Of a stretch of DNA of 64,000 bases, positions 36,445-44,168 are shown piece by piece. The notes beneath the pieces were generated by a model. It ran no database searches and was not told the origin of the DNA. It was given only the letters and a program-made list of their open reading frames with translations. Each line of letters starts with the position of its first letter. Within the stretch, counting starts at the first letter, position 1. The stretch spans positions 303,433 to 367,432 of the forward strand of contig NZ_LMMP01000012.1 of NCBI RefSeq assembly GCF_001422815.1, in the 5' to 3' direction. Source of the stretch: Methylobacterium sp. Leaf91 (GTDB taxonomy: Bacteria > Pseudomonadota > Alphaproteobacteria > Rhizobiales > Beijerinckiaceae). The translations under genes and the position numbers were made by a program.

Positions 36445-37467
36445 TCAACGCGTTTCGCGCAGCCACTTCCAGACGTGCTGCACCGTCCCCTGACCGCTGG
36501 TCTGCTGGACCACCCGGCGCTCGCCCCGCCAGGCCTGGGGTGGCGCGCCGAAGCGGTTGCGGAAGCTGCGGCTGAGCTGCGAGGCACTGCTGAAGCCGAA
36601 GACCTCGGCCAGACGGGCAAGGGTGCGCGTCTCCATCGGATCGGCCAGCACGTCGCGCATGGCCTTCAGGCGCTCGCCTTGCACGAAGTGCATCACGCCC
36701 CCTTCCGGCTCGAACAGCCGGTAGAGCGTGGCCCGCGAGACCCGCATCTGTCCGGCGATGAAGGCGGGCGAGAGATCGGACCGGGACAGGTTTTCCTGCA
36801 CGATCATCCTGGCCAGCGCCATCAGGCCGCCGTCGAGGTCGCGGCCTTCGAGCACGTCCTTGGCCCGCGAGGGATCGAGCAGGCGGCGCAGGAAGCCGAC
36901 GAACTCGACGGCGAGAGCCGGGGCGTCGTCGAGGCGCGTGGTCGGCAAGCGGCGGTAGAGGTCCAGAATGCGGGCGGAGAGCAACCGGTTGCGGGCCGCA
37001 TCGAAGAGCATCTCATGATCTTCCAGCGGCAACCCATGGAGGCGGGCGCAGGGGACGACGATGCCGGTCGTATCGGCGCGGTCGAGCATGCCATCGAGCA
37101 GGTGACGGCGGCCGATGAAGGTCACGGTGCCGGCCGAGGCCGCGATCGCTTTTCCCGCGACGGTGCCCTGAAATCGGCCGGACCGGTAGAGTTGGACGGT
37201 GTACTGGTCGGACCCGGCATCGACACGTCGGCGATCGCGCTGGAGCCGCTGGGTCGAGAGCAGGGTGCGATGAGCGACGAGGTCGTCGATCGGGTACGCG
37301 ATGTTGGTGCCGAAAGGCAGGACGGCGGAGCGCGTCGTCGGACTGACCTCGTACATCGGCGCCAGGAGCGTGCGCCATCGCTCGAAGGCCTCTCCGGGTG
37401 GCAAGCCCGACGTCGTCAGGCAGAAGTACGGCAGGCCCGGTTCAGCCGTCGCGTCATCTGCACCCAA
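36445..37467 (-). CDS. AraC-family regulator (FeaR/cupin_6-like sensor)
   Basis: A 340-aa regulator. The N-terminal ligand domain (about 15-200, with SGLPPGEAFERWRTLLAPMY) is of the AraC-binding-like type found in FeaR and related proteins. The C-terminal AraC domain at about 225-325 has LSPAFIAGQMRVSRATLYRL and LARLAEVFGFSSASQLSRSF. No catabolic gene is adjacent, so the target is unknown. A divergent small hypothetical gene lies 390 bp away. Confidence 0.85.
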   Translation of the reverse strand: MGADDATAEPGLPYFCLTTSGLPPGEAFERWRTLLAPMYEVSPTTRSAVLPFGTNIAYPIDDLVAHRTLLSTQRLQRDRRRVDAGSDQYTVQLYRSGRFQGTVAGKAIAASAGTVTFIGRRHLLDGMLDRADTTGIVVPCARLHGLPLEDHEMLFDAARNRLLSARILDLYRRLPTTRLDDAPALAVEFVGFLRRLLDPSRAKDVLEGRDLDGGLMALARMIVQENLSRSDLSPAFIAGQMRVSRATLYRLFEPEGGVMHFVQGERLKAMRDVLADPMETRTLARLAEVFGFSSASQLSRSFRNRFGAPPQAWRGERRVVQQTSGQGTVQHVWKWLRETR

Positions 37468-37859
37468 CGAGTCAAATCCTTCGTCACCCGACCCGTCGAA
37501 GCAACGACGTTAGGCATGAAGTCCTTGATGAGGCAACCGAAATGCACGTCGGTGGTCCGTGGAGCGTAAAAGCGTCGCAACCCGGCCGGAGAACCGCTTC
37601 GGGCGACACCGCAGGTCGGCTTCTCCGGCGAGATCGGATGGGAGTCGGACGATCCGCTTGCCGCCGCGCCGCCGACATCCTTTTGCCGCCCGAAGCGAAT
37701 CTGTGATCAGGCCCTCGACATCAGAATTCGACCGATGGAAACCATGAGTCTGCGATCCCGGCCCGGGACCGTCCACGGCAAACCCGCCCTTCCCGCGAGA
37801 TCGACCCTCGGTCCGGCGGGCCGGTTGTCGAGGCCGCCGGCTGCTGCCATGGTCGCGGA
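37468..37859. other. Divergent intergenic region, nothing recognised
   Basis: 392 bp between the AraC gene and a small plus-strand gene. Short open frames occur on both strands but none looks like protein. It must hold both promoters. Confidence 0.45.
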
Positions 37860-38150
37860 ATGGCATATGCACCTCCCTCCCGTTACTCGCCGGCCGAGCT
37901 GATCGAACAATTGCGCGAAGCCGCCGAGGAGATCGCGCCCGAACTTCCCGGCATCCGGGCGGAGGAGACGCTGGAGGGCGAGGCGGCCCAGACCATCGAG
38001 GAGATGGCCGAAGCCCTGATGCGGATCGCGAACGGCGCGCCGCGCCCCCAGGACCTCGCCCGCGCCGCCCTGGAGGCCAAGGCTCCCCTGAAGCCGATCG
38101 GCCGCCCCAAGAGCACCGTCGTCAAGATGCAGAAGCCGACGCGCCGCTGA
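37860..38150 (+). CDS. Small hypothetical protein
   Basis: A 96-aa soluble protein with an acidic, helical first half (YSPAELIEQLREAAEEIAPE, GEAAQTIEEMAEALMRIANG) and a basic C-terminus (GRPKSTVVKMQKPTRR). The composition is that of a real protein; I do not recognise a family. It is followed by two strong palindromes. Confidence 0.6.
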   Translation: MAYAPPSRYSPAELIEQLREAAEEIAPELPGIRAEETLEGEAAQTIEEMAEALMRIANGAPRPQDLARAALEAKAPLKPIGRPKSTVVKMQKPTRR

Positions 38151-38160
38151 GACCAAGCCT

Positions 38161-38192
38161 CACTGATCCTGACCTATAGGTCAGGATCAGTG
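38161..38192. terminator. Perfect 32-bp palindrome (terminator-like)
   Basis: Two 16-nt arms, CACTGATCCTGACCTA and its exact complement, with no spacer, 10 bp after the small hypothetical gene and facing the 3' end of uvsE. There is no U-tract. It may act as a bidirectional terminator or as a protein-binding site. Confidence 0.55.
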
Positions 38193-38230
38193 AGATCCGG
38201 CAGACGACCGCCGCCGCGCCGTCGCGCGGG

Positions 38231-38263
38231 CAGACCTCGATGAGTCAAGCTCATCGAGGTCTG
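38231..38263. terminator. Second hairpin between converging genes
   Basis: A perfect 14-bp stem CAGACCTCGATGAG / CTCATCGAGGTCTG with a TCAAG loop, 40 bp before the uvsE stop. It probably terminates one or both converging transcripts. Confidence 0.6.
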
Positions 38264-38303
38264 GTATGGGACGAGCCAAATCCCCGCGCGGCGAGGCCTC
38301 ACC

Positions 38304-39383
38304 TCAAGCCGCAGCGCTCGCGCCCGCGAAGCCCTCCACCTGCAAGATCTCGGCGGCGATGCCGGTGGACGCCAGGTTCTTGCCCTTCGCCTCGATCTCG
38401 AAATCGGCCCAGGCGAGGTGCCGGGCCACGAGGGCGTTGAGCGCCCGGTTGCCCATCAGGTGCGAATGGGCCGCGATGTCGCGCCAATTGTGCCCGGCTC
38501 CCACCAGGGCGGCGTAATCGGGCAGCGTGTCCGGGTCGTGCCCCTCCAGCAAAGCCTCGCGCGAGAGGCTGATATGGGCGATCGGGCGCACGCCGCGCCA
38601 GGAGTCGCGGATGCGGGCGATCCGCTCGTCATCGGGCTCGATATAGACGCCGCCGCTCTGGACCCAGTGGTGGTGCAGGTCGAGCACCACCGGAACGCGG
38701 TCGCCCAGGTCCAGCACCGTGTCGAGGCCGAAAGCGTTCTCGTCGTTCTCCACCGTCAGCAGGTCGCGCGCGGTCTGCGAGAGCTTGGGCAGGCTGGCGC
38801 GAAACCCGTCGATGCCGGGGTCGCGGGCGCCCACATGGATGTTGATATGGGCGCCATGCGGGTGCCAGCCGGCGCCATACCCCATCATCGCCATCAGCTC
38901 GGCATGGTATTCGAGTTCGGAGATGCCGTTGCGCTCGGCATTGGGGTTGCGCGAGGCGATGACGCAGAACGGCCCGGGATGGAAGCTGAGGCGCACGCCG
39001 CCCTCGCGCGCGCGCTCGCCGACCCGCGCGAGACCGGCCTCCACGAGGGCGACCATCTCGGGCTCGGCATAGATCGCCCGCGCCACCTCGTGGGTGTAGC
39101 CGGGCAGGACGTTGCTCGCCATGCGCAGCAGGCGCTCCAGGGGCGGCCGCGCCGCCACCCAGGCGATCTGCCGTTCCAGCGCCGCGAGGTTGTGCCGGGC
39201 GAGGCTCTCGAGCTTGGCCCGCCGCGCCGACGGCGCGAGCTTGTCGAGATGACTCATGGTGGTGTGAGACAGGTTCATGTGAAGCGTCGCCTCGCGGGCG
39301 GCCTTCAGCGTCTTGAAACTGGCGGGATCGTCGTCGAGCACGAAATTGCAGCAGAAACCGAGGCGGGGCGTGTCCATCATCAT
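38304..39383 (-). CDS. uvsE: UV damage endonuclease UvsE
   Basis: A 359-aa TIM-barrel endonuclease that nicks 5' of UV photoproducts. Family motifs run RLGFCCNF at the N-terminus, MNLSHTTMSHLDKLAPSARR, VRLSFHPGPFCVI, LTVENDENAFGLD, VVLDLHHHWVQ and IEAKGKN near the C-terminus. They supply the metal-binding His, Glu and Asp residues. UvdE/UvsE enzymes are sporadic in bacteria and give a repair route alternative to UvrABC. It starts with three codons for Met; any of them may be used. Confidence 0.9.
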   Translation of the reverse strand: MMMDTPRLGFCCNFVLDDDPASFKTLKAAREATLHMNLSHTTMSHLDKLAPSARRAKLESLARHNLAALERQIAWVAARPPLERLLRMASNVLPGYTHEVARAIYAEPEMVALVEAGLARVGERAREGGVRLSFHPGPFCVIASRNPNAERNGISELEYHAELMAMMGYGAGWHPHGAHINIHVGARDPGIDGFRASLPKLSQTARDLLTVENDENAFGLDTVLDLGDRVPVVLDLHHHWVQSGGVYIEPDDERIARIRDSWRGVRPIAHISLSREALLEGHDPDTLPDYAALVGAGHNWRDIAAHSHLMGNRALNALVARHLAWADFEIEAKGKNLASTGIAAEILQVEGFAGASAAA

Positions 39384-39464
39384 GGGGGGATAACGGCGAG
39401 GCCCGGCTTTGGTGTCGCCGGTCCCGGCGGATTCGGGACGCCCCGTGGTCCCTCGCGGCGAGGG

Positions 39465-39857
39465 TCAATCCAGGCAATGGGTAAAGTACAGCTGCCTGGT
39501 CCGCTCGAGAGCCTGGAAGCCCTCGGCGCGCGGGTTGAGGAGTTCCGGCCCCTCCGGGACGCGGCCGAAGAACGCGCTCGACGGATCGGCCACGAAGCCG
39601 CGCTCGCCGATATAGAGCCCGTCCCGGTTCTTCACGTTGACCGAGCCGCAGATCCAGCCGCCCTCCGCCTTGCGCAACGCCGTCACCTTCGGGTCGAGCG
39701 CGCCGAAACGCTCTCCCACCATGCCGAGAATCGTCGCCGCCACGGCCTTGCCGATGACGGCGTCGGACCCGTCCTCGACCCGCTGCGCCCGCGCGGGGCC
39801 GGACAGGGCCGCCAGCAGCAGGAGCGCCCCCGCGACGAGACCGGGGCGGCCGGTCAT
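39465..39857 (-). CDS. Secreted hypothetical protein
   Basis: A 130-aa protein with a signal peptide (MTGRPGLVAGALLLLAALSG, cut near ARA). The mature domain has GWICGSVNVKNRDGLYIGER then GFVADPSSAFF. Two cysteines (WICG and the C-terminal THCLD) may pair. I do not recognise the family. Starts 6 or 27 codons upstream are also open. It follows the small gene at 39889 closely and may be co-transcribed with it. Confidence 0.65.
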   Translation of the reverse strand: MTGRPGLVAGALLLLAALSGPARAQRVEDGSDAVIGKAVAATILGMVGERFGALDPKVTALRKAEGGWICGSVNVKNRDGLYIGERGFVADPSSAFFGRVPEGPELLNPRAEGFQALERTRQLYFTHCLD

Positions 39858-39888
39858 CGGCCTCGAGCGAACCATGACGCGACGGCCC

Positions 39889-40101
39889 TCACCGCGCAGA
39901 GCCCGCTCCGCCGCCGCCAGCGGTCGCCGGTTTGGCATCGGCGATCAGAATGTCGATGGATTGGCGCACGATCTCTAGGGCGCTCACGCCCTTGGTCGCG
40001 GCCTCCGCCTCGACCTTCGCCCGGTCGGCGGACGGCATCCCATCGAAGATTGCCTGCGCGACCCCGACCGACGCGTGCTTGTGATGTTCGCCCACGATCA
40101 A
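39889..40101 (-). CDS. Small hypothetical protein
   Basis: A 70-aa soluble, mostly helical protein (ASVGVAQAIFDGMPSADRAK; GVSALEIVRQSIDILIADAK) with a Gly/Ala-rich tail. Composition is protein-like but no family is recognised. It is upstream of the secreted hypothetical gene, same strand. Confidence 0.5.
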   Translation of the reverse strand: MIVGEHHKHASVGVAQAIFDGMPSADRAKVEAEAATKGVSALEIVRQSIDILIADAKPATAGGGGAGSAR

Positions 40102-40376
40102 ACCCGCCGGATGATGGTAAGGCCAAAGCTCTCATTGGATACTAATAAGTATTTCATGAGAACACCCGGAGCCTGCACTCGGAAAAGATAGGCTCTCTTC
40201 TTCCTTACATTGCAGCCGAGATCAACTCGTTTCAGGGTGGAGGTTGGGGGGAGCTGTTTGCCCGTCAGCAGGATGACGGAGGAACCTGTGGGTGGGCGTG
40301 ACCGTGTGCGTGTTCTCCGCCCCTCGGGGCTGCGTTCGGCCCGGAGCGGCAGCATTCCGTAGACCGTAGGACGGGT

Positions 40377-40970
40377 TCAGGCGTTCGTGAGCGTCCAGGG
40401 ACGCATCGCCTCGGGGCCGATGATGTCGGGTGGCGGCTTGAAATCACGGGCCGCGCCCCGCATCGCCTCGGGACGCCGTGGGAAGCCGCTCCGGCGGCGG
40501 TAATCTCGCCGGACCTTGTCGGACGGGGCAAGGGGTGCTTCCGAAAGGCTCCGCGCACAGATCACATCGACGGCTGTGACGCCGACGAGTGCCACAAGGG
40601 CGATCAACACGTTGTCCTTGCGCGAATTCTGCGGATCGAGCCCAGGCAGAACCGTAGCGATATCGAGGGCGTCTCCTGCGACGCGGGCCGACACCCAAGG
40701 GGTCGGATCATGCGAGCCCAGGATCCCGGCACCCTGCACGAGTTCACGCACACCGTAGGCTCGGATGACCGGAGCGACGCGCGGCATCCCAAGCCAGCGA
40801 GCCAGGGCGTCGGCACACACCACTTCGGTCAGCCCAAGGCCGACAGAGAACCAACCCAACCCACGGGTGAGTTCCCTGGTCCCGGGATCGGGTCTTCGAC
40901 GCGGCTCCGAGACGAGATAACTCGGCAGAGTCGAGCGCCCGGAAGCGCGGTTCTGGTCGCGGTGAGACAT
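40377..40970 (-). CDS. Hypothetical membrane protein
   Basis: A 197-aa protein whose central region, about 40-150, is hydrophobic and glycine-rich (LGWFSVGLGLTEVVCADALA; YGVRELVQGAGILG; DNVLIALVALVGVTAVDVIC). Similar segments stand in front of cyclase/dehydrase (SRPBCC) domains in other alphaproteobacteria, but no such domain follows here. The C-terminus is basic. Start MSHRDQNRASGRS is chosen; 22 codons more are open. It lies directly downstream of the alcohol dehydrogenase gene on the same strand and is probably in one operon with it. Confidence 0.65.
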   Translation of the reverse strand: MSHRDQNRASGRSTLPSYLVSEPRRRPDPGTRELTRGLGWFSVGLGLTEVVCADALARWLGMPRVAPVIRAYGVRELVQGAGILGSHDPTPWVSARVAGDALDIATVLPGLDPQNSRKDNVLIALVALVGVTAVDVICARSLSEAPLAPSDKVRRDYRRRSGFPRRPEAMRGAARDFKPPPDIIGPEAMRPWTLTNA

Positions 40971-41036
40971 GCGGACGTCCTCCCTGCCGCAGTGGGGCCA
41001 AGCCAGCCCGGTCAACAAGACGGGCCGGGGACACAA

Positions 41037-42209
41037 TCAGGGTCTGAGCACCACCTTGATGCAGTTGTCCTTCTTGTCACGGAAGGTCTTGTACATCTCC
41101 GGCCCTTGTTCGAGCTTGGCCCGGTGCGTGATGACGAAGGAGGGATCGATCTGCCCGTCGTCGATGCGCTTGACGAGGTCGTCCGTCCACCGGTTCACGT
41201 GGGTCTGGCCGGTGCGGATGGTCAGACCCTTGTTCATCAGGGCTCCCATCGGCATCTTGTCGACGAGCCCGCCATAGACGCCCGGAATCGAGAGGATTCC
41301 GGCGGGCCGACAGACGTAGATCATCTCGCGCAGCACTGCGGCGCGGTCGCTCTCCAGCATCACCGCCTGCTTCAGCCGGTCGTAGGCGTGTTCGAGGGCG
41401 CGGGGGGAATGCGCTTCCATGCCGACGGCATCGATGCACTTCTCCGGGCCCTTGCCGCTCGTCAGCTCGTTCAATCGTTCGACCGCGCTGTCCTGGCTAT
41501 TGTCGATGGTGATCGCACCGCCGGCGCGCGCCATCTCGAGGCGCTCGGGTACGCTGTCGATACAGACTACCTGTCTGGCCCCGAGCAGAAGGGCGGAGCG
41601 CAGCGCCATCTGACCGACGGGGCCGGCACCCCAGATTGCAACCGTATCGGTCGGCTGGATATCGGCCTGCACCGCCGCTTGCCAGCCGGTGGGGAAGATA
41701 TCACCGAGGAATAGCACCTGCTCGTCGCTGAGATTCTCGGGCACCTTGATGTGCGTCTTATCGGCGAACGGCACGCGGACGTATTCGGCTTGGCCGCCCT
41801 GGTAACCACCGGTGAGATGGGTGTACCCGAACAAGCCCGCGGTGGTGTGCCCGAAAACCTTGTCGGCGATGTCCTTGTTGCGATTCGTGCGCTCGCAGAC
41901 GGAGAAATACCCACGCTTGCACTGGTCGCACTCGCCGCAGATGATCGTGAAGGGCACGACGATGCGCTCACCTTTTCTGAGCGCACCGTTGACGCCTTTG
42001 CCTGTCTCGACGACCTCGCCCATGAACTCGTGGCCCATGACGTCGCCCTTCTCCATGCCGGGCATGAAATGGTCGTAGAGGTGCAGGTCCGAACCGCAGA
42101 TCGCGCAAGCGGTTACCTTGATGATCGCATCTCGATCATCTTCGATCTTGGGATCCGGAACCGTATCGCAGCGGATATCCTGAGTCCCGTGCCAAACCAG
42201 TGCTTTCAT
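41037..42209 (-). CDS. Zinc-dependent alcohol dehydrogenase
   Basis: A 390-aa medium-chain dehydrogenase. Catalytic-zinc ligands are in ACAICGSDLHLYDH and GHEFMGEVVETG, and the four structural-zinc cysteines in CGECDQCKRGYFSVCERT. The Rossmann motif is VAIWGAGPVGQMALRSALLL. The sequence is closer to glutathione-independent formaldehyde-dehydrogenase-like and threonine-dehydrogenase-like members than to simple ethanol dehydrogenases; the substrate is not determined. The hypothetical membrane-protein gene follows downstream. Confidence 0.88.
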   Translation of the reverse strand: MKALVWHGTQDIRCDTVPDPKIEDDRDAIIKVTACAICGSDLHLYDHFMPGMEKGDVMGHEFMGEVVETGKGVNGALRKGERIVVPFTIICGECDQCKRGYFSVCERTNRNKDIADKVFGHTTAGLFGYTHLTGGYQGGQAEYVRVPFADKTHIKVPENLSDEQVLFLGDIFPTGWQAAVQADIQPTDTVAIWGAGPVGQMALRSALLLGARQVVCIDSVPERLEMARAGGAITIDNSQDSAVERLNELTSGKGPEKCIDAVGMEAHSPRALEHAYDRLKQAVMLESDRAAVLREMIYVCRPAGILSIPGVYGGLVDKMPMGALMNKGLTIRTGQTHVNRWTDDLVKRIDDGQIDPSFVITHRAKLEQGPEMYKTFRDKKDNCIKVVLRP

Positions 42210-42542
42210 GGAACGTCTCCCTAAAGCGCAGGAAGGATTTCAAGCCCGTGGAACGATGTGCCTAACTAATAGATATCCCATCCAAAATTGATTTGTGGCG
42301 CAACAACATATGATGCAGCCAGAATGACATTCCATTTCGTATATTATGTTGGTTTTCACCGATGTTAATCACGCAGGCTGGACAATGAATAGCCTCTCGA
42401 TGACTGGATTGGCCTTGGAATGCGGCGGGTTACGTCCAGCGAAGATGAAATGATCCGGATTGTCTCGAGGACACGGACGGCACATCGACTGTCCGGCGGC
42501 CCTTATTGGGTTTCGTTCCTCGCATGTGCTCCCGGTGGATAG
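42210..42542. other. AT-richer intergenic region
   Basis: 333 bp upstream of the alcohol dehydrogenase gene and of an RTX remnant. GC dips at 42250-42370. It carries the dehydrogenase promoter, with GGGAGACG before the start; nothing else is recognised. Confidence 0.5.
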
Positions 42543-42740
42543 CGCGATACGATCCATGGCGGCGCCGGCGACGATCAGGTTGCGGGAGGCTCGGGGGCCG
42601 ACACGATGTCGGACACGTCCGGCGTGAACCTCATCCTCGGTGAAGCCGGAACCGATCTGATCATCTTCGCCGATACAGCGAGCGGCGAGGCGGATGGAGG
42701 AGCGGACGACGACGCATTGTTGGACACGTCATCCACACGG
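42543..42740 (+). pseudogene. Remnant of an RTX (haemolysin-type calcium-binding) protein
   Basis: The plus-strand frame after a TAG at 42540 reads IHGGAGDDQVAGGSGADT, then SGVNLILGEAGTDLIIFADT and GEADGGADDDALL. These are GGxGxDxhxG nonapeptide repeats of the kind found in type I-secreted proteins. No upstream part of the gene is present, and the frame then runs antisense into the GNAT gene, so this is a decayed 3' scrap. Confidence 0.55.
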
Positions 42741-42780
42741 TTGCCGACGTCTCGATCGCGATCAGGGGCCTTCGGGGGCT

Positions 42781-43479
42781 TCACCCCCGCAGGGCCGCGA
42801 GGCTCCGGCGCTGGCGGCCCGCGTCGTCGAAATTCTCCGGCGCGAGCCAGGCGGCGAAGGCCTCCCGCAGGCGGGGCCAGTCCGCATCGGTCACCGCGAA
42901 CCAGGCCGTGTCGCGGGAGCGGCCCTTGGTGACGATGGCGTTGCGGAAGATGCCCTCGAAGGTGAAGCCGTAGCGCAGGGCCGCCGCGCGGGAGGGCGCG
43001 TTGAGGCTGTCGCATTTCCACTCGTAGCGGCGATATCCGAGGTCGAAGGCGCGGGCCATCATCAGGGCCATCGCCTCGGTGGCGGCCGGGCTCCGGGCGA
43101 GGCCAGGGCCGAACTGGAGATGGCCGACCTCGATACAGCCATGGGCCGGCTCGATCCTGAGATAGGCCGCCAGACCGAGGGCGCGGCCGGTGGCGGCGTC
43201 CAGGATGGCATGATGCATCGGGTCACGGCTCCGGGCGATCTCGACCAGTCGCGCGCGATACTCCGCCTCGTCCGCCGGGGGCTCTCCGGGCAGGTAGGTC
43301 CAGCGCGCCGGGTCGTGGGCCAGGGCGGTGAAGAGGTCGCCCGCATGACGCTCGGCGTCGAGGGGCTCGATCCGGCAGAACCGGCCCTGCAACGCCTCGC
43401 GCGGCGGGGGCGGCGGCGGGCTCCATTCCGGCAGGGCGGGGCCGATCGGCTGGCCGTAACGGTTCACGCGCTCGCTCAT
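42781..43479 (-). CDS. GNAT-family N-acetyltransferase
   Basis: A 232-aa acetyltransferase of the RimJ/RimL type. Examples are RFCRIEPLDAERHAGDLFTA, GLAAYLRIEPAHGCIEVGHL then QFGPGLARSPAATEAMALMM, and RYEWKCDSLNAPSRAAALRY then GFTFEGIFRNAIVTKGRSRD. This subgroup acts on proteins or small molecules; the substrate is unknown. Its ATG overlaps the stop of the PaiB-like gene by 4 bp. A GNAT (paiA) next to paiB is also the arrangement of the B. subtilis pai operon. Confidence 0.88.
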   Translation of the reverse strand: MSERVNRYGQPIGPALPEWSPPPPPPREALQGRFCRIEPLDAERHAGDLFTALAHDPARWTYLPGEPPADEAEYRARLVEIARSRDPMHHAILDAATGRALGLAAYLRIEPAHGCIEVGHLQFGPGLARSPAATEAMALMMARAFDLGYRRYEWKCDSLNAPSRAAALRYGFTFEGIFRNAIVTKGRSRDTAWFAVTDADWPRLREAFAAWLAPENFDDAGRQRRSLAALRG

Positions 43480-44114
43480 GCCCGCTGTCCCATTCTGTCG
43501 ACGAGATCCGCCATCGCGTCGTCGCCGCCCGCATCGCGGCGCAAGCCCGCCGCGACGCCGGCGCGGTCCGCCTCCGGACGGTTCTGGCTGACCTTCCATT
43601 TGCCGGTGAGCCGCGCAATCGGAATCTCGATGCCGACGATCCCCCTGATCTGCGCCGCCGTGAAGGCCGGCGGCGCGTCCGCCACCGACCAGGGCGCGTC
43701 CCGCCCCGCCTCCCGCATCCGCGTCAGGTCGTCGATCTGCCGGCGCAGCCAGGCCTCGTCCTCGATGACGCGCGGGCGGCCCCGTGCCTGCACAGTGGCG
43801 TAGTTCCAGGTCGGCACGACCTTACCGGTCTCGCGCTTCGTCGCGTACCAGGAGGGCGTGACGTAGCGGTCGGGGCCCTGGAACACGACGAGGCATTCGG
43901 CGAGCCCGTCGAGGTCGCGCCAGTGCGGGTTGGCGCGGGCGAGATGGGCCCGGAGCGTGCCCGCCTCCCCCGCCTCGCGGTCGAGCAGGAACGGAACCGG
44001 GTTGGCCATCAGCCCGCCGGCGCCCGCGCTCACCAGCAGGCCGAGCGGACAGGCGCGGATGAGGGCGGCCTGGGCTTCGAGATCGTCGCACCGGAAATGG
44101 GGCGGCTCGTACAT
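43476..44114 (-). CDS. FMN-binding negative transcriptional regulator (PaiB-like)
   Basis: A 212-aa PaiB-family split-barrel protein: MYEPPHFRCDDLEAQAALIR, then PDRYVTPSWYATKRETGKVV, PTWNYATVQARGRPRVIEDE, and IARLTGKWKVSQNRPEADRA near the end. PaiB proteins were first described as negative regulators of sporulation and protease genes; they bind flavin and their chemistry is unsettled. The very long frame that continues upstream is antisense to the MocR gene and not coding. It is divergent from the MocR regulator with only 54 bp between starts. Confidence 0.9.
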   Translation of the reverse strand: MYEPPHFRCDDLEAQAALIRACPLGLLVSAGAGGLMANPVPFLLDREAGEAGTLRAHLARANPHWRDLDGLAECLVVFQGPDRYVTPSWYATKRETGKVVPTWNYATVQARGRPRVIEDEAWLRRQIDDLTRMREAGRDAPWSVADAPPAFTAAQIRGIVGIEIPIARLTGKWKVSQNRPEADRAGVAAGLRRDAGGDDAMADLVDRMGQRA

Positions 44115-44168
44115 GATGATCCTCGGCGGGGCGTGGTGTTCGCCGCCTCTGTTGACGCGAAGCGGATC

